Shown one piece after another: positions 47,530 through 62,182 of a DNA stretch of 64,000 bases. The position numbers were made by a program, and so were the translations under genes. Source of the stretch: Cladorrhinum sp. PSN259 (lineage: Eukaryota > Ascomycota > Sordariomycetes > Sordariales > Podosporaceae); contig MU867067.1 in assembly GCA_033725935.1 (NCBI GenBank), positions 1 through 64,000 on the forward strand, read 5' to 3'. The notes under the pieces were generated by a model. It saw nothing but the letters and a program-made list of their open reading frames with translations, had not been told where the DNA came from and searched no databases. Position 1 is the first letter of the stretch. Every line of letters begins with the position of its first letter.

Positions 47530-48427
47530 CTAACCAAGTCGTCCATTCCCATCCGAACCCCGTCCATTCACTTGCTTCTTCTTAAGAGCCCTCAACGCAT
47601 CATGAAAACTCACAATCTCATCCGCAGTCTCGGCAGGCTTCGACCACCTCACTATCCCACCCGCATCGATAGCAAACGCTCCTCCCCTCTGCCATCTACT
47701 TCCCGTTTCGTTTCCTGTTCGGTTCCATATGCCCTCCTCGGTCCCCAACTTGTACACCTTCCAAAGCGTCCACGGATTAATCGCATACCACGCGCTCGTC
47801 TCCCCCAGCCCCCACCTCTTGAATAAGTCTCGTTGCTCGTCCACCATCACGTGAACTTGCCATTCCCCGCCTACCTGTACGATCCAGTTATCCGTTTCCG
47901 GCATGGAAGACTGAGAGACGGCCACGCACTGGATTTCGGGGTGGTGGGTGGAGAAGTTTGTGAACATTTTGAATGTCTTTTCGGCGACTGTATGACGTGT
48001 TAGTTGATGATATATCTTGTGAGGATGATGAGTGCTATCAAGGCCGAAGCTATGTGGTATAACAGTGGCTTATGCAGGAGGCACGGAAGACCATGTAGAG
48101 GGGTTTATTAGTGACGGGCTACAGGCAGGTGTACATAAACATGGCATATGAAGCTGACTTACAAGGGCACCCACAATGCCTCAAGAAAACAACAACAACA
48201 GGCTTATCATACGGAAACACAATATCCCTCCCCAACGACGGCGCCCGGTCACCTATTTGCGGCACTGGCGGAAAGACCTCTCCTCCATTAATTGTTGTTC
48301 CATCTTGGTAAGGAGGCGGTGGGGTCCGAGTATTATTTGCGGCGACCGCCGCCGCTGCCGTTGTCGAGTACGAGTTGTCGATGGGGATGTCATCGAGGTG
48401 TGAGGGGTCGTGTTGGATTGATGGCAT
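47530..48427 (-). CDS. Peroxiredoxin-like (AhpC/TSA-type) protein
   Basis: This 240-residue protein has a thioredoxin fold of the PRX-like2/AhpC-TSA group. After a 50-residue disordered Pro/Thr-rich N-terminus come IGDRAPSLG and VVVVFLRHCGCPF, where the redox site of the family sits. Here Cys85 and Cys87 form a C-G-C-P motif, and the second cysteine usual two residues after the proline is replaced (FAEKT). The rest, including VDEQRDLFKRWGLG, WNRTG, and GGAFAIDAGGIVRW, matches the family. Exons in transcript order are 48163-48427 and 47530-47987, with a 175-base intron. It probably acts as a thiol oxidoreductase, but peroxidase activity is not assured. Confidence 0.87.
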
Positions 48428-49319
48428 TTTGAACCTGTTACTTCTTTGCGTTTCGGTTTTTACTCAAACTGGTTAAAAGTCTTCTCTAGGAGTTTCACGT
48501 AATACAATCTTGTTATTTCCTCATTTATATTCGTTACAAAGCGATGCTGAACGGCAACGGTGAACGGAATGGATGAAATAATGCTGCCCGCTCAGCTCAA
48601 ATCACAGTGTCGTCATTGTTTTGAGCGGTTCCTAGTCAAACCCGATTCAAACCTTCTTTTTCCCTTTCAACAGCCGGCCAGTCAAAGGCAAAACCCCGCG
48701 AATTTCTTCTCACCCGTCCGCGCCGTTCCGTTCAATACACCGTTGGAATGATAAACCCGAATATCGATAGTCAGGCCTCCCTTAATTGAAGAACAGGCAG
48801 CATCTTAAACTACATAACCAACAACCAACGCAACCCCGACCCCGGCTCCGATCCAACTCCGTGGTTCCCTCCTCACCTCATCGCCCTATCATACCACCGA
48901 ACCTGGAATTCCATCTTACACCTCTCAGCTAGACAAGGATCGGAATGTGAAGAGAGCGCAATGTACGGATACAGAGTAATACAACCCCTATAATCTAGGC
49001 AACCACGAATAGAAGCTTAGTAAACGCGTGATCCCCCAAAATGCAGTGCTGACCAAGATTACATGAACACCATTATCTTTTGTTGCATGTTGAATAAATA
49101 TACGAAGCCTCCCTCGCTAATGTTCTAACCTGGGAAAACCAGCCCAACTTAAACCATCCCCTCCACCAACGCCAAAATGTGTTTGTGTGCAAATATTTAC
49201 TTCCCATACCATACCTTTCCTTCCTAAAAACCCGGGTATATCTAAATTCCTCCCTCATGCGAAAAACAAAACCGTTATATATACCAACAAGCCCATATAA
49301 ATACTGTTATCCACCCATT
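48428..49319. other. Intergenic between minus-strand genes
   Basis: This is the upstream region of the peroxiredoxin-like gene and the 3' region of the Zn2Cys6 gene. Nothing further is seen. Confidence 0.4.
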
Positions 49320-51886
49320 TTACACCGTCACATACTCAGTCAACACATCCCACTCAGCATTCAACCCACCCAACTTCCTAAACATCATGACCCAGCTGCT
49401 CCCATCCTCCTTATCAGGACCAATAATCGACTCATGAACCCGAAATCTCTCAGGAACATCATATGGCGCATCAGCACTTCGTGAGAGCACCGCATTCTGA
49501 TTCAGATTCAGATGCATACCACCACCGCCGATATTCATCATCATGCCCAAATCATGGTTGTTGAACCCTGTTCCCATCATCCCCTGCTGTGGCGGCGGCA
49601 GCTGGCCGAAACCCATTCCCATATCAAGTGGGTGCATCTGCGGCGAGTCCTCTGACCTCACCGACGGAGAACCGACAACAGAGTGTGGTCTTGATTGTTG
49701 ATGATGTGACGACGACGGCAGTCCCATCATGTATGATGCGGCCGACTCTTCTCTTGGAGTAGGAGGCTCAAGTGCGATTCCGGGAGGAGCATGCGGAGAT
49801 CCTCCCCAAAGACCGGCCTGCGCATCCAATGTCTGACTGGGCAGTGGCGAGCCGGCACCTCCAACATAGATGGTTTGACCAGCTGCTGATCCCAAATCGT
49901 CTAGTGACGAAGCAATTGATGGCGCCACGCTAAAAGAGTGCGCCGATGACACTTCGTTCGCATCAAACAACAAGGTTGGGTCAATTGGCATGTGACTGAG
50001 ATTGTTGATCTCATGCGCTAGGCTGGCGTCAATGTTTGCGGCCGTTGCGGCAGATGGGCCCGCACTGGTTACTGGAGGAGGCCCCATTGCTTGACCAGCG
50101 AGGTTCATATTCATGCGAAAGTTGTCTGGAAACGGAACATCAGGGAGGCTGGAACCCCATGCATCCCCAGGCCCAAAAGTATATGGGAACGCCGACAGAT
50201 CGGGCGGCGTTGCAGATCTGGAATCCGGTTGGTTTTCTGGTCGTGGTGGCCGCAGATGCTTCTCCTCCAGGCGCATCGTTTGTTCTGCAATGGCTGCCAT
50301 TACGTTGGCGCGCCAGAGATTTTCTCGTCTGCCTGGAGTTCTTCGAAGAAGATCGAGAGCAGCTCGCCGAATCATTGGGTGTCGGCATTTCGCCGCGACA
50401 AAGTAAAGAGGCGCAATGGTGCTCATTTCAAAGGTGAACATGGCTGAAAGCCGGCGAGTGTCGGTTGTTGAAGCCATAGCGCCAGGTACTTTGCCCATTT
50501 GCTGATCTCGGTGCGGTGTAGGAGTAGTGAGAGTATTGAGAAACTCGGTCGCCAAGGGAATAATGGCCGAGAATGTGTCGACATAGTCATCGAAGACCGT
50601 CTCATGCTTGCTGAGAGCTGTTGAGATCCAGATATAGGTCGTGTGTGTATGAATTTGGATGAGAGCAATCGCGCCAGGAGGTGCGTCTCTTGCTTTTGTT
50701 GACTGGTATAGGGAGAAGGCGACATTAAACTTGGCGAGCTTCCTCAGCAGGTAGTCCTGCTCATTCTCAAACGCACGCAAATCTTCTCGCGGTACATCCT
50801 GGATTTTTGCGACGTGTGACTTCTTCGCAAAGCGCAGGCTTTCGTCCATGAAGTCATAGAGAGCGTACCGAACTTCATCGATTGTTTCAAACATCATTGG
50901 CACCTCTGTCAATGTCTTCAGAGCCGTTGGAATTGGTACAGGGTCGCCGCCAAACATTAACGAGGTCAAACTAAGTCGAGTGTACATGGGGACTAAATGT
51001 TGTTTGATAAGGTCGATTTCTGAATTTCTCACTGATACCCGTCGACCTAGTTGGTTGAGAATTTGGCGACCTTGTTCGAGATGGATGAGAGACTCCTTAT
51101 CCTTGCTTTGCATGAGCTCGATACACACAAAGAGGACGCAAGTCAACAGGGGGACCAGTGGTCTGGCATCGACGGTGCGCATCTGGTCAAGGAGACATGC
51201 GATGGCTCTGTTATACTGAAACAGGGCGAATGAATGACGGTGGTCGGCGTCTCGATATGGTATCATCATGGTGGCCTGGACCATGCCCTCGTGTAGACTG
51301 CTGACGGCGAGGACAGCATGTCTTACCGCTGGTTCGGACTGGCATATCTGAAGCACCAGCATGCGCCAAAAGGCACCGTCGAGATCGCCAGACAGACATG
51401 GTGCCGTGACATGCTGGAAGAAGTGGAAGGCTCGTCTCTCATCCGCTGATGCCCACTCATAGAGCAATGACAGCGGAGCTTGTGGCTCGCCTGCACCGTG
51501 GCCACCGAGACCAGCTCGGCGTCGGCGTTGTGCCATGGTTTTGGCATCAAGGTAACCATCACACCTTCGACCGGTCTTGGTGCAGCGGTTACAGAATGGC
51601 TTTTCTTCGCCGCATTTGACTTTTCGGATTCTATCCGGCAGCGCAAAAAGAAGTCAGAGTTAGCGTCGAGGTCGTCAAAAGCAAGAGCAAGGAAATCGGA
51701 CGCGGCTATTGAAAGCAGTGAAGGGTGGGTGCAGGGCAGCAAAGACGAGAAGCTGTGACGGTTGGCTCGCACTTACTTGCATGTTATACAACCCGTCCTG
51801 ACCTTCTTTGAGCCTTTCCTCCCTGAATGTGGGGTGCAAGTTGCCGATGGCGAGGGCGAGTCCGAGTTGTTATGGTGATGGGCCAT
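49320..51886 (-). CDS. Zn2Cys6 transcription factor
   Basis: This is an 806-residue fungal regulator. The zinc cluster, assembled across the intron, has all six cysteines (33, 36, 43, 50, 53 and 60) in the spacing C-x2-C-x6-C-x6-C-x2-C-x6-C, followed by the basic RRRRAG linker. The middle is a fungal-specific regulatory domain of the aflatoxin-regulator/DUF3468 kind (ERRAFHFFQHVTAPCLSG onward, with AVLAVSSLHEG). The C-terminal 300 residues are disordered, rich in Pro, Ser, Gly and Met. Exons in transcript order are 51777-51886 and 49320-51630; the 146-base intron lies inside the zinc cluster, a common position. The start is uncertain: an upstream in-frame ATG pair would add 9-10 residues. Target genes are unknown. 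Confidence 0.93.
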
Positions 51887-54800
51887 AGTGCCGATTTCCC
51901 CTGTTATCATCATTACGCACTCTTTTTCTTTTCTTTTGTCTTGGACCTCGTGTCCAGTTTCTCGCTCTTGATCTCGCAACGTTGGTGGTGGGACTGTGAC
52001 ACAAAGGTTTGGATCCGAGGGGAGGAGTTTCGTCGGGGACACGAATGCGGTCCGCGTCTTTGATATATAGGAACTCACTACAGACCCCTAGGAAGGAGAT
52101 GATCAAGCTTGGTGAGACCCTGGATACATCCAAGTAATAATGAGATGGCCACCAAGTGAGCCCAAATTCACGCGGGGTTCTTTTTTGACGGGAACATCAA
52201 GGATCTGACTGCGTCTAAGTTGCTGCTTGCTGCTCCGCCAGTCCCGCGCGGTCTTGCCACCAAGAGAGCATGGGATAGGGACCGCAGCTCTTGCACCGTG
52301 CCTTGCGCGCACAGCATAGTCGAAGGAATCAGGCAAGCCCTATGAATGGTACACTGCCAGTACATTCTAGGTGGTGGTCGTTGCCAAGCAGGGATCAAGG
52401 GGGTGGTGCTCCCCTCCATGCGTGTGCCGCAGCGGCGCAGAGGAGCAGCCAAATGGCCAGGTAGTGAGCCATGACCCAGGGGTTTGAAGGTGAAGGTTGC
52501 ATGCAGACTGACTATCCCCGCAGCTCGTCGGCACTGAACCACAGTCGAACCGCTAGACCAAGATTACGGCGTACGCTTTGTGGGAGTAATCCACAAGCCT
52601 TGGGGGGATAGGTTGAAGATACGGTGAAGATGAATTACGCGGAAGACACACGTACTATGCAGATAAGTGTCAAACGTCACGTCGTGACATCGGCCGAATT
52701 TCGTCCTCGTTGTCTTTGAACTCTCGAGACGAGTTCCATTCCCCATTTGCCGTTTTGCCAAGGGAAAGTTAGTTGGTCTTCCCTGAACAGCTAGTGACGA
52801 CAGAAGGTGGTACAAGAGCTGCACGGAAATGCTGGCGCGTCTATCCACCAGTACTATCGAAGGAAGGGTGCGGCACATTTGGTGGTGCACGACAGGTATT
52901 CCGGGAGTGTGATAAGGTAGCCAGTGTGAGTGCAGGCAACGTGGGGATGGGACCGACGGAGAGTAGAAAAGTGGGTGGTGGGCGATGAGTCTTCGCCGAG
53001 CCATCAACTATGCACCGAATGAATGAAGATCACAGTGGATTTGCTTGCTGATCCCCGCCATCATCGTCTGTTCCACGTCTTTCCCTAACACCAGCATGGT
53101 ACCCGCCCCCGCGGTCATGGACTCCAGGAAGGCGCCATCCAATGTCAACGGGGACGGCCGAAACAGCAAGCATGATTGAGAATGAAACGAAACTTGGGAT
53201 AAATTAACCACCCCCTTCAACCATCATCGGGTATAGCGCCATCCCAATCTGGGGTCTCGTCCGCGATCCTTCTTGCCAAGATTTAACTTCTTTCCCGTCC
53301 AGAAAAATGGATGGAATGCTTCGATTACACGGTGCGGCACAGGCCACTGTCAGTGGACGGGACGATACTAGGACTTTGACTTTTGGAACAGGCTTTGGAA
53401 GATAGAAGGAACAGCAGGCACCATAATAACGTTCTCATTCCTTCTCAGCCCTGTGGTATGTGGGGTCACTTCTCCAACACTCCCAGTGATCTCACCCCCG
53501 CCCCCGCTCTTTCCTCTCTGGGTTTTATGGGCAGAAAAATGATGAGGATGACTGCAGAAGGCATTAAACTATCTAAGCACCTAACATTATCAGTTCTCAT
53601 CGTGCAGGGCGAGGTAGAATGAGCCGTTTCACACCTCGGCATTCGGATGCTATCCGCGAGAGACATTTCTCATTGGATTAGAGACGGTCCTGCAGGGAAC
53701 TTCCACGGGACAGAAGAAAAGAGTTCTCGCATATCTGGGCCATCTCATCCCCAGGCCTAAATCTTTATGATCCTTCCGACACCTTGTTATGTCTGCTGTC
53801 ATCTCTCATTGGGCGCCCCGGGATCCAGCATATCGGCACAGCAGGGTCCTGATGAAACCAAATGTTCTGGCGAACGTCGTTAGGCCCTCATCGACCCTTC
53901 AAGCTCGGTAGCGCTGTGATACTCGAAATGTGAAGAGAACAACATTCATCTCAAGTTATATCGTCCGAATAGGAATATGGTCTCATACTTGGCATCTCTC
54001 TCTGCACGAGGTGGAGGCTCACCCACGAGTCTGGACGACAACAGGGCCAATACTGTGCAACCACCCCTCAGCCACCCTGCACGGTTCTTCGGCAATGCAG
54101 CACTAGTATATGCATGGAAAGTTCCCCCAAGTTGGCGGTAAGCGCGTCTACTCTGTACAGGTTGGTGGGATCATCGAAAGATGGGAATGACAGAAAGGGC
54201 AAAAGGAAATATTACACCGGTTTCTCGCCAATGAGCACCCGTAGAGCTCTTGTCGGGACCCCTCAACCCGTGTCCCCCGACCCTCGCCGGCCTTGAGCAC
54301 TCCCCGCATCATCCGTCAAACGGGGGTCGGCTGTCAAGGGTGCCGAATTGCAGAGGTTGTTGACTAATCTCGCCATTTCCGCCCGTCCCCAGTGCGCCCC
54401 CTTCACCACCATTGAGCAACGAGCGGTCTGGTGGATCTGCCGGGCTTCGCCTTCATCTTCCCTATCGTCCCCTCATAATTATGTCTCCGAGCGTAAGCAC
54501 AGCCCGGAACACTCAACGACACCGCCCTTTTTTTTTTCTAGGACTTCAATATCATCAGGTATCTTGACTGTCTTGTCAGATATCGTCAGCACGGGTTATG
54601 ATCTTTACTAACTCGAGTGTTGCTTATAATTGTCTTGTATGCCTTCTTGTGTTTGTCTCCCCTGAGGCAGCAAGGCATTCTCGGACATAGAAATCGACGA
54701 ATATAGAAACAGAAATGGGTCCTGGCCAGACAGCGTATATATAGAGCAAGGTCAGTCTTTTGGGATTGCTCTATGGTAGGTGGGTAAGAGATTGGCTTAC

Positions 54801-57800
54801 TCTGATTGGCCGGGTCGGACCTGTCACGGGACTCAAGTGCGAGCACCCTTGACATGCCCATGTATCAACATACAGATTACAAATCCACACTTCACCTCGC
54901 TAGATCGTCAGATCTTGTAGTGTTACCCCTGAGTGTGGTTGTCCAGTCCTTACGTTCATCTCTTACGGGTTTGCGCGTCCTGGACACATTGTCTGTTCGG
55001 TTTAAGATGCGAGATAAGCGCCCGCCATGCAGATCCCCTGGAGCCAGAAGCGTGAATTGTAGTTAGCCAAGTGCCATTGAACAGAATACGACCAAGGGTT
55101 AACGTGTATCTGGATGGTCCCATATCCATGTGACCGAAAAAGAATGTTCCCAAATCCTACACCGTCCACTTGGAACAGCCATGGGCAACCACACCTTTAA
55201 TCACAACTTGTTTTCCATGTCATACCACTATCAATCATAATATAAGTGGCAATCTACACAAGAGTACATCATCAGATGCAAAAATACATGAACTATGGCA
55301 GACAATTATCCCTTTGCACTCATATACCCGGGAAAATACCCCAGAATCTTATTAAATCGCTAAGATGAAGGGGCTTGGTGCCCCTATGGATACCGCGTCT
55401 TAAACGGTCCGAAGCAATATTGAACGGTTCCTAAATAGTATCAACCTACAGACACCTGAAACGAACACAGACATGGACAGACAGAGATAGCTGGTCTGGG
55501 GTGTGACATACTAGCCTGCCCACACAAACACGGTGAGGACGAGGGTACCTGTCAGTGACAATAGCCATCGAAAGCTCCCGTCTAGGATCTCGAGGTGATA
55601 TCACGTCCCACTCCACCATCTTTAAGAGTATTTGCCGAAAAGGGAGACATTTTGAGATTCAAGAAACATCGCCGCCTTCATGCCCTTCGGAAAATGATCA
55701 GATGTTCCTTAGGCTCTTTGATGATATACTTACTGTACTACATCAAAGTTCCTGAAATAATGCGCTTCGAAATGAAGTTCAGTTCAAGGTTGCAATGTAA
55801 CTCAAACAGCAACCGACCGTTAGAATATGCACAGGAACCCGCAGACTCCGTTTGTGAGGCATATGGGGTAGCGAAGGAAGGCCGAAGGGAAGCCATGATT
55901 CCTTCACCACTCAATGGGCCCATCGTCTGCCCCTGCCCTCACAAGTTGCCAGAAGATTCCCGGCTCCCGGCCGAGCCAAGGAGGAAGAAACACCACCGCC
56001 ACCACCACTGCTACCCAGATTCATGCCCAAGCCAAAGACCAAGCCCTACCCAGCCGTTACAATATCCCCAGCCAAGCAGTCAAGTGGCGCCACCTTCCCC
56101 CTTTTTCCGTCAAGCTCTTCCCGTCAAGCTTTCCCGCTTCTGGGTTCGATCCCACTTCTTTACTTCTCCAGGACATCCCCCATTCTTTTTCCCCCATTTC
56201 CTCCTCACACCCATCTTCCCCCACCATTTACGCACATGCTCCCCACCCTTTCTACCTTCCACCTCGCCAAGGAGAGAATCACCCTGCATAACTAGCTTCA
56301 GGACTGGGCTCTAATCCGAGCCAGCCAGCCCGGGACTGCATTTCTCTCCTCCCGTCAGCCGCTTTGCCAACAAGCGCCCATAAAAGAAGCTTAAATTCAC
56401 CGAATTCCAAGGCTACCTGACCCAGTAGGTCGGGAAGGGCGGGGAAAGCTTCCGACGAAAATGGGGGCTGGAATGACCTGATGCTGGGGTATGCTATGCT
56501 GTGTATGTGATCTGGAAAATGGTGTGGTTGTGGGAAGCTGGACACACACACACACACACACACACATACCTAGTGTAGAAACAGCTCAGAAAGAACCCCC
56601 TTCCCCCCCGACTGTGCCCTGCTACCTGCCTAAGGCGCGCTTAGGGCGTTTAAGCCTGCTGTTCCCCGTACCTGCGTCTCTTTAGGTATCCCCTTCTCTT
56701 CGCGGCACAGATAACGGCAAGGAGAGAAGGAAATAAACAACCAACAAGCTCGAAAGAGGATCGGATGCGCCACACGGCAACGCCTGTGCGATAAGCTTCA
56801 CTGGGACTCACCGACCGTTTCCACTTGTTTTTTTCCCATTGTGCTACGGCGATGGAAGATGAGGTATGTACTGTATCTTGCCTACCTAGCACTAACACAA
56901 AAAGAATGAGTATCGTTTAGTAGGCGGTGAATTACACGGCCTACGAGTTTAAAATATCTTCAGGCATGTTTTCTTGATGATATGAAGCAGTAACGTTACC
57001 GATGTAACAAAAGCGCAGCCTCCCACTCACACATCAGTCCCAGACAAAAAAACTGCATTCTGCTTTTGTTAATGAGGTTAAGGAAGAAAAAGTAGTTCTA
57101 GAATATGTTTCTTTTGTTGCGCTGTGATACAAGAGTTATCGCTGCGTATAACTTCTTAGGTGATGCTACGCCACTGCCTCAACCATCGAGCTTCCTTCAG
57201 CTTGAGGCGAGGGAGAAAGAGCATCGGTCTTCTCACGTGAACACCCAGACCAACTTAGTCCTTGGAAAGGTCGCAAGCGATCTGGGGGATGCAAGGTACG
57301 TTGGAGACCCGTTTCTGGTACTCCAGACAATGAACGGCAGACTGAAAACAAAAAAAATTAATAGAGTTCGTGTCAAGTTGTATTGCTATTGCTCAAACGG
57401 CCTATTTCTCGCAGGGCAATAACCTCGCCTTGTAGGTATCCCAGATTCATATCCCAACATTGACCAATACCCCCAAACACCAAGCGGGAAATGGCAACTG
57501 ATCGGGGAGATACCTATTACAGTCCAGTCCTGGCAACGCCCGCTCGGGTTAGATGCGAAGTCTTCGAGAGGATTACCCAAAAGATCTTTGTGTGAGTTCT
57601 TTCTGGAAAGGCTCAGGCCTTGAAACTTACGCTGCTTCCATGATAGGCAAGCTTGTGATATGCTTACTTTCCTCTTTTGGATTATCGGCTTAGTCCCCGG
57701 GACCCGGCAGCCGGAAGATTCCCGATGTCCCCGCACCAAGCCCGTGCCAAGACCCGGAAAGGTCATGAGATTTCCTCTTTGGGGGGCAAACAACCAAAAG

Positions 57801-58771
57801 GGGGCGATTGACAACTGCATGGAAAGTAAAAGGCTGGCGACTTCAACCATGTTCTCGACTACCATGCAGGCAGTGCAGAGAATTAATCAGCTACACATTG
57901 AGTGCAATGAGGATGGAGTTCGGGGCCGGAAACATGGGCTGGATTGCTGAATGCATCCGAAAGAGACACGTGGGCTTTCAAGACATCCATCCCGTTTTGC
58001 CTCTTGGGATTATCCTTCTCGAGCAAAAGAACGGCCAGTTTCTGTTCAATTTATCTGTGGCAACACAGTTAATAGTGGCTTTGCTTTGCCGTGGCCTGGC
58101 GGGGCTCCATGCAAACGCCAAACGGTCTGGGTTGAGCCCGCCTTCGAAAGCATGAGGAAAGGTAAATGTGGCATATAGATAGTTTCAATCCACCAGAATG
58201 TCAATGTCTCGGCTGCAGGCAAACACAGAGGCGTTCTCAACAGAATGGACGTGTTTGAAACTCAGAGTTCAGTCAGCGGCTGCTTTCAGTTCAGTGGAAA
58301 CAGGTCGAAGATTCTGAAGAGAGCTGACTGCCAGCTGAAAGAAGCTTGGGCCGCTTCAGCTTTGCTGGGGCGATAAGACGATAAGAGTGCCGTGCCTGAA
58401 GTGCCCGCTGGCAAAACGCACGGACTTTGCCGCCTGAACGTCTCCGCAGTCGTCATCCGAGTGGCCGCCTATCGCTCGCCGCTGGAACCTTACCACACCT
58501 TGCGGCAACTGGAGCAAAGCTGCAGCTGGCCTTACGCCTTTGCACCTTCCATCCTTTTTATCATCACAAATTCCCATCAAAAACCTAAACCTTCTTTTCC
58601 CGGCACAAAAGTATCTGTCATTCCCCCTCCAAACTTTGCGAGGCGGCAGTACTTAACTCTCCCCTCTCACCCGCCATCTTCTTGTCTGCGCCGAACAACC
58701 CCGCCTGCAGCAAGATCCAACTTTCCCCCCTCGGTCATCGCACAAGCGGCTCTAACCAACCAAACGACAAG
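51887..58771. other. 6.9 kb region without recognisable gene
   Basis: I read both strands and found no frame with family resemblance, no splice-linked exon chain and no RNA gene. The composition is normal, not RIP-like. A CA microsatellite is at 56542-56566. A pyrimidine-rich stretch at about 55950-56290 resembles fungal promoter DNA and might start a noncoding transcript. The two ends are the upstream regions of the Zn2Cys6 gene and of cdc48, so part of it may be extended control DNA. Confidence 0.45.
56542..56566. repeat. CA microsatellite
   Basis: Twelve CA units without interruption in intergenic DNA. Confidence 0.9.
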
Positions 58772-61491
<2,720 letters not shown>

Positions 61492-62182
61492 AAGGAATAA
61501 ATATGGGGTCCGAATTTCCTGGTGTTAAAATAAAGCCCTAATTAAAAGAAAGAAATGGGCTACCAGGAATCATTTGTATTTTAATTTTCCTTTTATGATG
61601 ATGATCTCTCTTCTGTCGTTGCAATTCTTTGCAGAGGAACTGGGAAGTTTTTGGGCGGATTTGTCTGCTGCCCCATTCACACTAGGCTTGGGCTTGGTGA
61701 TAGGTGCCATTTGCTTATTGCTCTTGTGTTCAGAAGAAAGGATAGGAGTCGTAAAGCTGATGAATAGAGAAGGCATAAAGAAACAGACAATTACTATTTT
61801 ATGAAACGTGATGGATAACTTGTTCAAAACTGAACTTGTTACGAGGTTGTTTACGGTCATACTGTGAGATTTTTGAGACTTGCCTTTTTTTTTTTTTTTT
61901 TTTTGTCATGATAGAGGCAGATTGCCCCGTCATGATATATGATGACTTGCGAACTTAGCGGGGACAAAGGCCAGAGGTTAAATACACCCACAGGTTGTTA
62001 AACTAGAGAAGATCAACCGCCTTGGTCAACAGGAATGCCATTCACTGCGAACAAAGCAGTGGATTCGACACATTTTAGTGGCCATTCAAAGACACAAAGA
62101 GACAAGCGTATATATGACATCCACCCATACAACCTCCATCCACAGATCATCGGTTTTCTCTCTCCCTCCCTCACTCACTCCT
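61492..62182. other. Convergent 3' regions of cdc48 and palB
   Basis: The two genes converge here. A run of 20 T lies at 61885-61904. A 96-codon frame on the minus strand at 61570-61860 has no protein-like features. Confidence 0.45.
61885..61904. repeat. Poly-T tract
   Basis: Twenty consecutive T in the shared 3' region of cdc48 and palB. Confidence 0.8.

Noticed and set aside
55595..56314. 239-codon plus-strand frame in the gene desert
   Set aside because: Pro/Ser/His-rich translation of pyrimidine-rich promoter-like DNA, with three overlapping frames open at once, which points to composition and not coding.
61570..61860. 96-codon minus-strand frame between cdc48 and palB
   Set aside because: No domain, low complexity, and it lies where two 3' untranslated regions are expected.
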